From contig JAMKCH010058117.1 of NCBI GenBank assembly GCA_023653785.1, positions 115,371-179,370 on the forward strand: a DNA stretch of 64,000 nt. The letters run 5' to 3'. Below the pieces are notes generated by a model, which worked only from the letters and a program-made list of their open reading frames with translations, was not told where the DNA came from and did not search any database. Below, piece after piece: positions 45,655 through 57,109 of this stretch (the stretch's first letter is position 1; each line of letters begins with the position of its first letter). The DNA is from Ophioderma brevispina (Eukaryota; Echinodermata; Ophiuroidea; Amphilepidida; Ophiodermatidae). The position numbers and the translations under genes are program-made.

Positions 45655-45891
45655 AAATATAGGGTCAAAGAAATTGAACACACCGTCGAACCTCGACTTT
45701 ATATCGGTGAAAGGAAGACGGGTAATTTGTTGTTCCAGGTCCGAAATAGCTTCATCTAAATCGGGGTGATGGTATTTATAGCACCCTGCAATCTTTTCAG
45801 TTGCATGGTAATAACAATCATCTGCAGTTCCAGCGAAAAGAATTGTGAAGTGGTTTCGTTCTTCTAAATACCGAGCGGATTTTACCTTCAA
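45655..45891 (-). other. coding-like ORF carried in foldback copy 2, function unknown
   Basis: An open frame on the minus strand reads SARYLEERNHFTILFAGTAD, CYYHATEKIAGCYKYHHPDL, DEAISDLEQQITRL and FDGVFNFFDPIFLL. Composition (balanced charges, spaced aromatics, an amphipathic DEAISDLEQQI helix) is more protein-like than other ORFs in the repeats. It lies between the extra internal inverted segment and the right arm and is absent from copy 1. It could be a relic of the element's own protein or a captured host fragment. I recognise no family. Confidence 0.4.
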
Positions 45892-46601
45892 CTAGCCCCC
45901 ATTATTTGCCGTAGTCACTGATATTGGGTTGCATAATTGAAATGACAGTAAATTATTTTCTCGAGAAGTGACATACGAGAAGTAAAACTGATTTCTGTAA
46001 TTTTACAAAGTTATTCGGAAGAATTAGGTACTTCCCAGGGTGCGCCACCTTGGTCCTTATCCCGAGCATCTTTTTCGCTTTGGCATTCTGGCCTACTACT
46101 ATAGACGTCACTTACAAGCTCCCTATAAACAAAGGGCAGTATGCGAACATTTCTGTTTCTTTATTAAAAGTAATAAATGGTCATTGAAATGGAGGCTGCT
46201 CTAAGCTTTGCTTTATCCAGAGAGGCAGTGCCCCTGAAGTTTCTCAAATTTTTCTCATTTTTTCTTTGAAACAAGTGTATTTTGGGGATTAAAAACACCT
46301 TAGTACATGATTAAGTAGTTTTAAAAAACCAACTCCAAAATTGGATGTGAAAATTTAACTATGATGATTATAGAGGGCCTCCTAATTTCTTATCCGGCGT
46401 GTTCCTTTGTTAAGGAAATTGCAAGGTTCAGAAATTGGGATATCCATGCACATGTATGCTTACCATAATAATAAATCATTTAAAAAACAAATCTACCACA
46501 TCAATGATTAGGATTTTGATTTTTAAGACCGTTACCAAAAATTGCCAACTTGGTATTGGGTGTGAGCCACTAAAAAAAATAAAATGGCTCTAGGTATAAG
46601 C

Positions 46602-46620
46602 GGGGGGGGGGGGGGGGGGG
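46602..46620. repeat. G19 homopolymer
   Basis: Nineteen Gs, followed by AAGTCAAAAAAATTAAGACC and a second G-run. Assembly length may be unreliable. Confidence 0.9.
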
Positions 46621-46728
46621 AAGTCAAAAAAATTAAGACCCTTAAAGGGGGGGGGATAAAAAGTCCGAAGCTCCACCTTTTCCACCCCCCACCCCCACCA
46701 AAGTATTTATGAAACTTCTATAGTGTGC

Positions 46729-47045
46729 CAGCGCGGATATTTAGGGGGGGGGCGCACCCGTGGCGCGCGCACCCCTATTTTTTTGCAAACAAAGGCGCCG
46801 GCGCGCCTGTAGATGTAGAAAAGTGCATTTTGTGGGGTAATCTCTTTGTTGTTGATGTTGTTGCTTGAACATTAGCGTCGGCCCTCCCCCGCTCTTCAGA
46901 TTTTGAACCGAGTGAAAAAAAATTGGGTCTACCGGCGCGGCGAAGCGAGCCGGAAATTTTAAAAAGCGAATAGTGACGGGCGCCCCCAACCCCCCCCCAC
47001 CCCCCCCCCCCCCCCCCCCTATTGAGAATTCTGGATCCGCCCATG
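46729..47045. mobile_element. hAT-like non-autonomous element with G-run ends
   Basis: The left end reads CAGCGCGGATATTTAGGGGG. The right end, inverted, reads CATGGGCGGATCCAGAATTC followed by a G run (C run at 46990-47019 on the plus strand). Ends of the type CAG-N-GGCGGATCCAG-..-GGGG are familiar from invertebrate hAT elements. No 8-bp duplication is visible. The minus-strand frames here are glycine-rich artefacts of the homopolymer. Confidence 0.5.
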
Positions 47046-48549
47046 GGGCTGTTGTTAAAAAACTTTCAGTCATTGTATTGATCGGCCCAAATAGTTTGTC
47101 CCAGTTTCTTTTGGCTAAAAAAGCTAAAGAATCATTGTGGTAAAATAAAAACAGGGTTACCAATGTACAATCAGTCCTAGTCTGGAATATAGCAGGGAGT
47201 TAAGGCATGTTGCAGACAGAACAAATCCACAAACTGGCCTGGGATAACAGCTGCCTCAACAGGTAAAATAAGGCCCGTCGCGGGGAGGGGGGGTGGGGGC
47301 GGTTGCGGGGTGCGGGTCGCAAAATCTAAAAAATCCAAAACAAGAAGGGAAAATGGTCCCCTTTTGATGATCGTTTGATAAAAAGTCAAAGATTTAGAGG
47401 AAATATTGACCAAAGGTCAACTTTTGGTGGCAAATGTTCAAAAAGCACAATGTAGGGGTAGGTCCGCTTTTACAAAACAAATTCCCGCACCTCCTTCAAA
47501 TAAATCCTGGCGTACGGCCCTGGGTAAAGTGTAATGATGACGTCAATAGTCATGTTACATAGAGAGGGTGCAGCATTCTATCTGCTCTTGATATCGGGTC
47601 ACTTCCATATTTTTGTTGTTCAATTTAAGAATTGATAGCTTTTAGGGTTTAAAAAAATCTTACAATTCAAGATCAGTGTGGCATTTAAAAACATATTGAT
47701 GAGTCCTTGTTGAAAATTTCTAGGGAATATTACCAATTAAACTAACCTACGGATTTGTATCAAAAAACTGCATAGGAGCTCTGAGGATGGCAGCAAAACA
47801 TATTGATTTGTGAAGATTGGAAGCAGATACTGAGGTGATAGATAAGCAAAGCTGATCGCCAATGGACAGTATCACCAAAGCAACAACCAGACAGATGTAT
47901 TATTCTCCGACATAGTCCAGTGAAATCAATCTCACTGGCGGATGGCGGTATTGAATGATTGGTCTGTTAAAAATACATTAGGAAGTACTGAACTAGCTAG
48001 ATATACATATAACCATTATTTAATTTTTAAAAGAACATGTGAAACTATTCAGTCCTTTGAGAGGGGGTGATACCCTGCATATACAGATTTTTTCCGCCAA
48101 ATTGGCCGTTCGTCAGCAAATGTCTTGATCGCAAAATCGATGTGAATGTGAAAAAAGATGTAATTTTAATATTGTAATGTAATTTTTTTTCTCTTGAAGA
48201 CATTAGTTTTGAATGCCCTATTTATATACAGAACTGACAGTAGCACTTCATCCGCAGGTATGTTACTACCGTTTTGTTGTTGTAGTATTTGAATTTTTGA
48301 ATGTAAAAAAAATAACTTTTACAAAGTGTGTCACGAAAATTTTCAAAAAATGCACCATAAAACATCCTTGGGTGGCAACCACCCCCTTACCCTTCGACTT
48401 TGAAGGCATACCCTAACCCCGGTGAAGGTGCTACCTTCACATTTTTGTCGCTAAAATGACCAGAAAGGATGATGAGAGAATGATTACCTAGAAGCTTTTT
48501 ACACGAGCTTTTGGCATTTTACCGCATGTATGTGGTACCACATACTTAC

Positions 48550-48645
48550 CATGTATGTGGTATTCATTGCATTCTGAATGCTGAGGGCATCTTCTACTGC
48601 ATACGTCCATTTAGCAAGCCACCAGTCTGAAAGAAGAAATGCCAC
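48550..48645 (-). CDS. ABCC/MRP4-like transporter exon (TMD2 start)
   Basis: 96 bp on the minus strand, phase 0/0. The acceptor TTTTAATTTCAG precedes 48645 and the donor ATG|GTAAGT follows 48550. It encodes VAFLLSDWWLAKWTYAVEDA and then SIQNAMNTTYM. In ABCC4-type exporters a VxxxLxDWWLxxW segment directly follows the first helix of the second membrane domain, exactly as this exon follows the 49489-49635 exon. The sequon NTT would sit in the first extracellular loop of TMD2, as expected. Exporters of this family move organic anions and cyclic nucleotides across the plasma membrane. No later exon was found toward 31.7 kb. Confidence 0.82.
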
Positions 48646-48784
48646 CTGAAATTAAAAGCGACAAATATTGTTTTCTTGAAAGGCTAGGTTATGTTTAACA
48701 GTAATTATTTTCAAACAATATTGATGTTTACTGGTGTCCGATGTGAATATTTTAATCATAAAGACTATTTAAGACGACATTGAT

Positions 48785-49027
48785 TCACAGTTTGATTTTG
48801 ATGTTATTGTTATAGCTATTTTGTTTTAACCTAATGGTGAATATCTTTTTTCCTTGGACAAATATATTTTCAACAACGACTTCAAATGACTCGTATATTT
48901 CTGAACACCGCTCTGTGCAAGTTTCATAAACATTCATCAAATATTGGCATTTCCATAAGGTGACATCCTGAATTCGGCACTTCACCGCATACACCCTTGC
49001 GTAAAGGTTGCCAAATTCGTGTGTCAC
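48785..49027 (-). other. 80-codon ORF in the ABCC-like intron, unknown
   Basis: The frame includes YAVKCRIQDVTLWKCQYLMN and SEIYESFEVVVENIF. It has no donor or acceptor consistent with the flanking phase 0 exons and no recognised domain. Listed because composition is not low-complexity; it may be a repeat relic. Confidence 0.15.
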
Positions 49028-49114
49028 ATCTCACCGAAACGTTGATCAATAATTGTAGGAAAAGCAGCATAATTATATCAGAGACAGACACAGCAACATA
49101 AAATGCACTATTAA

Positions 49115-49461
49115 AGGCGCTGTCAGTGATTTGCTAAATCATAAAATTCCAAAAATCAGATTTTTGCATGTTTGTAACAAGTATAATATCTAAACATACC
49201 CTACAAGTGCTAAGAGAGAGAGAGCAACCAAATAACCACAAAATAGGATTTTTTAGTCATTATTGTCCGTAGGGACACTTACTGCAACACGTAATTGAAT
49301 GGATAGTCATATCTTTGAGCACTACTGATTTAAAACTTTTCTTTCAATTTGCAAAAAAAATAACTTAGTATGGAAATTCTACAGACTTATTCTTTACTTT
49401 TAAGCTTTTCCTGTAAATTTCAAACATTTTGACACTTTCGGATGAATCACTGATAGTGTCT
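49115..49461. mobile_element. TTAA-flanked inverted-repeat element (347 bp)
   Basis: TTAA at 49111-49114 and 49462-49465. The ends AGGCGCTGTCAGTGATT and the inverse of AATCACTGATAGTGTCT match at about 14 of 17 positions. No ORF. It ends within 30 bases of the ABCC-like exon at 49489, in the intron just after that exon's donor (minus strand). Confidence 0.8.
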
Positions 49462-49488
49462 TTAACATATACTAAGATAATAATCTAC

Positions 49489-49635
49489 CTGAGCAGCTAT
49501 ACTTAAAAATATCAAGACAGCAAATGCCAGGACTCCTTTGCCTGCAAGGAAATATCTAAGGTATACATTGCCCTCAACGCTCCCAACTGCTACCTCCTCA
49601 CCCGAGACTTGGCCAAGGTCTTCATGCTCCACCTG
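49489..49635 (-). CDS. ABCC/MRP4-like transporter exon (linker and first TMD2 helix)
   Basis: 147 bp on the minus strand, phase 0/0. The acceptor TATCTTGTCCCAG precedes 49635 (an alternative AG three bases later, after CAG, gives the exon 49489-49632), and the donor CTCAG|GTAGAT follows 49489. The protein begins QVEHEDLGQVSGEEVAVGSV, then EGNVYLRYFLAGKGVLA and the hydrophobic helix AFAVLIFLSIAAQ. This is the hallmark stretch of ABCC4-like proteins: an acidic linker after the first ATPase domain, E-x-x-x-G-x-V-x-x-x-x-Y-x-x-Y-F, then a helix ending in AAQ. Joined to the 48550-48645 exon it runs without a gap. Upstream ATPase exons were not found in the window. Confidence 0.88.
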
Positions 49636-51236
49636 CTGGGACAAGATATCAAAATTTTATGTTACTATCTGAACTGTTTGACCCTACTTAATTTTTTATT
49701 GATTGGACAATTTTAAGCAGTGACAAACGATTTTGATAACTGATATAAGTAGAGACATTCAAGACCTAAAATACCTACCATCTTGGTCAATCCGAAATAT
49801 CCATGGTGACAATTTTGCCAATAATGCCTACAAAGGTTGTTTACTTGAATTACTCATGTGGAAGTTTTCGCACACAGCCTGATGGATGGAAATGGAGTAC
49901 AGACTTTTTCTATCGATAGATTTTAGTTTATTACGACCTAAGCCACTGATTTTTGGAGGGTGTGCAAAATTTGTTGCAGTGGCATTTTTTGAAAATCCAA
50001 TATGGCTGCTATTACGTCCAAAATCACTAAAATCCCTTAAGTAGTTCCGATAGAGACAAGTTTTTGGCGGTGCTCCGGTGTTTTTAAGCACCAGGAAGTG
50101 TTGCTAGTGTAATTTTATCATTACATTGCCACAAAAATCCACTTTGGCTGCTCAAAAGTCAAATATGCGCTCGGAATAATTAAAATGATCTCAACTCCTC
50201 CATGATACCTATTTGTGATTTACAGAATACATCCTAAACTAAACACCTAAAACATGTTCTGCAGGTGTTCAAAATCTGTTATAATTGAAGACACCGTGCT
50301 AGTGTTCTCCACATTTTGCAATGTAGAGGCGTGATTCTATTGTCTACAGTGTGAGTCAATAAAAACCCTACATTCAGAATAAAAAATAATTAAAATAGTT
50401 AAGAATTGGTTTTGCTCAAATGTTTGCATTAGTTATAAAGAGGATAAACAGGCTTTCAGAAAACGTTTATTTGGTGTCATTTGGACTTTGGAGAAGAAGT
50501 TATACCTATTTTGCTGAGAGACTTAAAATCCTGTTTGGCCGATTTTGAGCCAAACAAAGATGAATCGTTTACATAGAGTAATATGGTCTTCAGCAGTGAT
50601 TTGAGTAAAAGCATTTAACACCAAATTATTGTTAAACAATAGAAGGTGGGAGAATAATTGGACGATTATAAAAATAATATTCCGGCGATTACAAAAGAAA
50701 ATGCTGAGTGAAAAATGTTCAATTTCCCAAATAAGAAAGTCAATTTAAGATAGCTGGTGTAAGACCACAGTTTACTTCGGTTCAGCAAGATTTCATGATT
50801 TTAACCTACAACGAAACTTGGGGGCCAAAGTGAAACCATAGAAGGTTTTGTATTCCGCTTGAAAAAACAGTGCGATATTGAAGTTTAAGTTTTAATTCCA
50901 ATTTATTTACAGAAAACTTCAAGTTTTGTTCTCACAATTTATGGTGCTGAGTATACTGATTTGTGGCAAAATATTACTTTAGAGATGTAAAACAAATCTA
51001 TCTCTGAGCAGTTTGTCATTATGTTCATGAACTGCGACCTGAATATGGAGTGATTTTCAATAACGGACTCTTTATGATTGCACAAAGGTAATTTAAAATT
51101 TGTTTAAGATATTTTACTAAATTATGTTACAAAGATAGACCGTTTTAATATAATTTCAAACTGATATGTTGTTTTGTGGAAAAGAAATCGATACCATCTG
51201 AAATTGCATTGTGAATTGTCTTTGCTATAATGACTA

Positions 51237-51394
51237 GTTATGGTATACGTCGGTGTCATCCTCTCCCCATTGTATGGCCAAAATCGGCCAACAGAATTTT
51301 AAGGTCTCTCTCCGCAAATTTGGCATAGTTTCTGAACCCAAAGTCCGAAAGCCACCAATAAAAATCTTTGATAGCCTGTTTATCCCTGTAAACA
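51237..51394 (-). other. possible unrecognised exon or ORF on the minus strand
   Basis: A strong acceptor-like sequence (TTGCTTTGGTTGTTTACAG) is followed by an open frame AIKDFYWWLSDFGFRNYAKF then AERDLKILLADFGHTMG and a TGA. A second frame is also open over the same bases (FIGGFRTLGSETMPNL). I do not recognise either and no partner exon was found. Confidence 0.25.
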
Positions 51395-51499
51395 ACCAAA
51401 GCAACAAGTTAAGCAAAAATAACGGTTAACCTTTGAAGAAAAAATCTTTCCTGAAGTTAGGGTTTTTGATTTGACTCACACGGTATATATAAGCTTTAT

Positions 51500-54400
51500 A
51501 CTTAGACTTATGGGAAATTTGATCACGAGGACAACCCTACCGGATTTGGCATTTCTCTGTAATCGACATTTTTCTAAATGCAAGATGCAGCCAATATAGC
51601 CGCTTTAAGAAATTACAACCTACATTATATGTGCATATATAACGTACGTCGAGTCACGGAACATAGTGTCGATATGATTTTTTGCGTCAAATTGAAGTTA
51701 ATATGTTGATTATGGTTGCATTTATGTACTCTTTTAATGTACCCAAAAATTAAAGGCAAATTACAATCCAACCAAATAAGCGCAGTCGAATAACACCCAT
51801 TTGTATAAAAACGGGTTTCCACTAAACAATCGGAGCTAAGTATTCGATAGCTTTGCGTGTGCAAAGATAAATGTGAACGACACGGTCACTGGGACAAAGA
51901 TTGCTACTTCAGTGATCAAAAAATCAATAATAGGTTATAATAGTTAAGGCAAGCGGTGAAATTTACCTTTCATATAATTCATGAGGGAATGGTCATGTTA
52001 TTATATTTAATTTTATAGTGTTTAAATTAGTACTTGGATATTGAAACTACGGTCTGGGCGTCGTGAAAAAGAATTACCCAAGTTTTGTAGTTTAACATTT
52101 GGGACAAATACACCAAATTTATCCCTTTTTTTAGGGGGGGGGGGTGTGAATAGTGAAACATTTGGGTATCTCGTATTACCAAAGGGGACGGGTTACACCC
52201 CAGGTACACTTTCCCTCGGTGCGCAATAACCTAAAAACTTTCGTTAAGTCTTCCATGTAATTATATGCTCCTTCTGCTAAGTTTTGGCGAAACAAATGTG
52301 AAGGTAGACCCTTCACCGGGGTAGCGTCGGAGTCGATTGGTGGGGAGTGATTCTAATACTTCTACTACCCATTATTGAAAATGCGCCATTATGATGGTCA
52401 GTTGAATGCCCATCTTCTGCAATAATGAGCCGCTAATGCACTTTTTATTCATTTATTTTCATTAATTCAAGGCATACAAAATACACATAAAATAAGCATA
52501 TTAACTTAAACCTTACAAACAAACAAAATAAAATCAAGTTGTTTAGTTAATAGAATGAAATATAAGGTTGTCGTATCATCTATGGGCTCATAATGTATCC
52601 TCGGGGGAAAAAAATAAAAATAATGGGCGCCCTTATTAGTTTCCGACATCGGGCACATTAATCGCCTATAAATAATATTGCATTAACCTTTAGTAGTAGT
52701 GCATTTGGTTACATATTGTGCATGTATGGCTCGAAAAGGATTACTCTTGAAATTTACTGTTTTTTCGCAAAAATGAGTTAAAACATATGGCGACTTAATT
52801 AATTAATTAATATTACTTTTTTTTTTTTTTTTTTTTAAAAAGGTTATATTTTATGAATTCATTGGTCATCGTGGTCAGTCTGGCTATATAGTTTGACACG
52901 AACGATAATGCACAGTGAATGTTTCACATTTTAACCGCTTATGGAAAGTCGGTGTATACAAATTGCATGGTTTGTACAAACACACAATGCAAAGAACATC
53001 TCATCTAGTCATCGTCGTCATCGCATCATCAGATCATCTAATCATCATCATCATCATCATCGATCAGTAGCATCATTGTCATCGTCAAGCTCGATGTTTC
53101 CTATTTCACTGTCGGGTTCTAACCCTGTGCAACATTTGGGTTTTGACAAACCGTCAAATCACATTCAGTGACCATTTGAATAAGAAACAGTTGTTACTTG
53201 GTACTTATTACTGTCGTCAGTTAGTAACCATTCAAGTCTTTAACAGACACAACTTAAAATAGCTCATTCCTTTTATTTCATTTAATTACACGCATTCATA
53301 AGTAACTCAAACTTTCAAATGCCGTTTTCTCAGAAACTAGCATTTCTGCTGATTCGCCAGTATGCAGAACCCACGACGGTATAGATTTCATCAAATAATT
53401 GGTTATTATAGTGTATTTAAGGTAGGGGATAAGTCTTGGACCATGACATCCTTTATATGGCCATTTTTGTTTGTTAACATGCAACAAATGTAATGGGGGG
53501 GGATATAACTGAGTGACATTTTTCAACCTATAAATTACGATACTTCTATATTGTATTTAGTTATAGCCACCCAAAAATGACTTTAAAGGTTAAATTAAAG
53601 TATGAGTGTATGTCTTTGAGCATTCATAAAGTCGTATTGGTAATTGTTTAAACAACAGGCTTAAAATTCAAAATGACGGCCAATATGAATATATGACATG
53701 TTGACGGTTTTAACGATATTAAAAACAGTCACATTGGATGCCATCTGATTGGTAGCTTATTAACAACACTTGAAATGTTAGATATGAAGTCCTATTGGGT
53801 ATAGAGCTTTAGATTACTGCCTCTATCCAAATACTTATTTGCCAATGGCAATGATGCGCGGGCATTTTGGATTCGGGGTGGCGGTGGCCATATTGGATTG
53901 GATGGTAAGGTGTGATCAATCACATAAATAACCCGTGCAAGGAAGATTCCCCGTGCTTAAAACCTGGATATACAGCACATAATTATGGCTATTTGAATGG
54001 TAGCGAGAAGGTAGCGGCCATATGGATTTCTAGAAAATAGCACTGACACGAATGGTGCACACCCTCCAAAAAAGCACCAAACAAAAATCGATCGATAAAA
54101 AAGTATGTACTCCATTTCCATTCTGGGCCAACCCAATTAATCCTGACTATATGGCTGTAACAGCCTTATTTGGATCATTCTCCATTGATATCTATTTAAT
54201 CTACATTTTAGCAAAATATGTTGACACAATGGCATTTTGCAAAATTTGCATCGAAGCTAGGTATAAAGGAATTATAAACCCAACTCATCCAAAATTCAAA
54301 ACTTGATGTTCTTCATGCTCTTTGTTTATTTTTGTTGTCATAATAAATGATACTTCAAAAAGCTATGTCTTTTATATTTCAAAATGATTAATGTTAAAGG

Positions 54401-54970
54401 AAATTATGTAACTATTAAGCCTCTCTAATATTGCAGTCATACTGTAGTTTGTTTTGTTACACTCCGAATTATAAGCTATTAAAATGTCTTTTATTTTAAA
54501 ATGCAAATATTCACACATTAGTTCATATAATGCCATGTATTAGGATGTGTACCATACAGTGGTAGGTACATAAACATTGATTACAGTACTGTATGGTATG
54601 GTTGACTCTAAGACATCAAGAGGTCAGCTGATGCAAAAAGATGTTTACTCATGGTGTCTTTGGCTTTGTTAAATACTAAAAGGAAGTCTCGTAACTAATA
54701 TATGTATATAGGGTGTAAAGTTCGTCACTGGTACCTATTGTTTACTTTTCTTATTTTTCAATGGGGTTTATACTTTGTCTGTCTGTAAATCTGAAGGCTA
54801 CAAGCGGCTACCCAACCCTTACTCTACATAGCTTATCATCAATCAGTCGCATTGATGATCACCAATCTTCATTACACATACCTGTTCAGTATAGTGCAAT
54901 TGATTGTTTTAATTTACTCCCATAACGTACGATTAATCGTTTAGAAATCTTCGCGTAGAGAAGGACATAT
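51500..54970. other. gene-less stretch
   Basis: I see no supported gene. It includes a G-run at about 52133-52144, a T21 homopolymer near 52818-52838, an (ATC)n patch at 53040-53062, and sequences of the type GGCGGTGGCCATATTGGATT (53880-53905) with a partner GTAGCGGCCATATGGATTTC (54011-54031). The ORF at 54052-54306 has no recognised domain. Confidence 0.45.
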
Positions 54971-55379
54971 CGTTAAAATTTACTTCTGAGGTACGCAATT
55001 TTGTCTAGAACACTGCTTTTATTTTTTATTATATTTTGAAATGCTATTTCAAAAATTATATCAATCACAACAATAAGCCGTTGAAATCTCATTATATAAT
55101 TGTACCGGAAAAGTAGAGGTCAAAAGCTTAATTACTGTTTGAGTATAAATTTTTAAAGTGAAGTAAAATTCAATATATCGCAGTTTTAGTTTGAAAAATA
55201 ACATACATATAGAAATATCACAAGGAATTTCAAGTCGCGAGGCGACATGTTCGACCATAACCTTTGAACGGAAGCCTCTGATTGTTGAAGAAAAAGCAAA
55301 AAGGAAAGGTAATATTTTCTTTTCTTTTTTAATTTTAAATGTTCTATTTTTAGCCCCTCCAACCCTTATCCCCTTAAAT

Positions 55380-56540
55380 CGGAGCGGGTCCACGGTACTA
55401 GGTTTTATGTTTCATTGTTCTTGGACTACTGGTTTAATTGGAACGCCCCACACGACTGTGTGTTATAAGTTGCGTTTTGTCCGTCGGACACTTAAGTTTT
55501 AATATGAGAAGTCCACGGATAGATGTTTTTATTGTTCATTATCCAAGGACCCCTGTATTAAAATAGAGCTCCAATAGAACACTACGTGATACGGACACCA
55601 AGGTTTAAGTAAGAGAGTCCTGCGAATGTCGAGTAATATATTTCATTATCCTGGGGCTCATGGTTTAAAATGAGCGTATCATAGGACAGTGTGTGTACTT
55701 GTTTTTGTCGCTGGCATAAGATTTAAGTCTGTATGAGACGTCCGTAATACTCTAAGTTTAATCGGCGAGTCCGACGGACACCAAGTTTATGTTTTCATTG
55801 TCCTAGGGCAGCGGGCTCTCTAGTTTTAAAATAGAGCGTCATAGGACTCCTGGGGTTATAATTGTTTTTGTCCCCGGAAACCAAGGTTAAAACGACCAGT
55901 CCGACGGATACTAATTTATTGTATTGTCCTAGGATGCCTTGTTTTTGAAATGGAGTATCCTCCATAGGATGGGGTGTTATGAGTAGTTTTGTCCATCGGA
56001 CCACTAAAGTTTAAATTGAGGTCCGTCGGACAGTAAGGTTTAAATCTGAGAGTGCGACGGATACCAACTTCTATGTTCATTGTCCTAAGACTCCTTATTT
56101 TAATATGGGGCTTCCTATTATGACTTTCGTCTTGTAAGCGGTTTTGTCCGTCGGAATAAAGTTTAATTGGGAGAGTCCGTGGACACCAAGATTTAAATCT
56201 AAGGTCGGCGAACACCCAGGTTTAATGTGGAAGTCCGACGATGCCAAGTTAATTTTCGGCGTAATGCGATGCAGTTATTATTTTGCCAACAAATTTTAAT
56301 GTTTATGTTGATCTTATACATTGGTCTATAAGTCCTCATCATCATCTTTCGACTGCAGAGCATGCGATTACAAGCCTTCCAATTGCTGCGGTCCTATGCT
56401 AAAGTTGTAATTTGGTCCGGTTGTGCTATAGAGAATGGGAGAGATCTTTTCATATTTTGTATGATGGCCATTTTAATTGGAATTTTAAAACTCAAAAATC
56501 CAAGGTAGGACGCCCAGTCTCTGAAGCCTGCTGTCCTACG
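55380..56540. repeat. GTCC/GGAC repeat family, locus 3: diverged tandem array
   Basis: Repeated boxes in similar order are GTCCGTCGGAC(A)C, ACCAAGGTTTAA, GAGAGTCCGACGGA, ATTGTCCTAGGA and AAATAGAGCGTCATAGGAC. The TTTTGTCC box occurs near 55475, 55868, 55985 and 56142, with a variant near 55704; spacing is irregular at 115-230 bases. Near 56507, TAGGACGCCCAGTCTC matches an arm of the hairpin at 33133-33179. No coding capacity. Confidence 0.78.
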
Positions 56541-57109
56541 GTCAATTTGACAGCGACATCAGGTTCTTTACACCGGGTTGTCAGCGGCTAAACGTCACCA
56601 CATTTGGGTTTCAAAGAATATAGTGAGGAGGGTAGCTGGTTTACCCTGTCGAACTTTAAAAAGAGACACCCTACAATGACGTCGGCTATGGGGAGCTAAT
56701 GGCGACCATCCAGCAATGGCGTCAGGTAGGGCATCCGGTCAATTTCTATTTTGACTTCAAATAAATCCTCACACAGCAAGTATTGCGTGAATGTGAGGGT
56801 GAATACGTCTAATCTCATGGGCGGGGGCCAACCGGATTTACAACTTTGGTTTTAATACTTCTTCTACACTAAGTACCTCTGATGTTATGTCCCGGTGAAG
56901 TCTGTGATACAACACTCATTCTTCTGGAATTACAGTGTCTCCTCCTTTGTAATTCTCCTTCACCTTCTTTTCTTTCAAAGAGAAGCAAAGGTCAACACCG
57001 GAATCTTGCAGTTCATTATATGTACCAATGACAGCCTTGCCCTTGGAGTCAGAAACACAATACATGAAAATCTAGCACTTAGAGGTGTTGTTTTTCCTTT
57101 TCTTCGCGT

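Larger units (their letters stand above)
44272..46104. mobile_element. foldback transposon-like element, copy 2 (~1.83 kb) with insert
   Basis: The left arm (44272-44540: GCTAGCG, GTCTCACTTCTAGTACTTGC, AAGCAAATAATG, CTATTGATAAGTAAATCC) and the right arm (about 45890-46104: CCCATTATTTGCC, TGATTTCTGTAATTTTAC, AGGTACTTCCCAGGGTGCGC, ATCTTTTTCGCTTTGGC) match copy 1 at 18047-18945. Compared with copy 1 it has the 345-bp repeat in its middle and an extra inverted copy of an internal segment (45555-45660, the inverse of 45290-45412). Ends carry CTATAGGCTAG and its inverse GGCCTACTACTATAG. Confidence 0.78.

Noticed and set aside
46741..47163. Glycine-rich protein ORFs on the minus strand
   Set aside because: Open frames are created by poly-C/poly-G runs in a hAT-like element. 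No splice or start context.
48231..48257. 26-base candidate microexon (ACAG|AACTG..GCAG|GTATGT)
   Set aside because: After exon 20 (final T, phase 1) it would create a TAA stop at the junction, and nothing links it to another exon.
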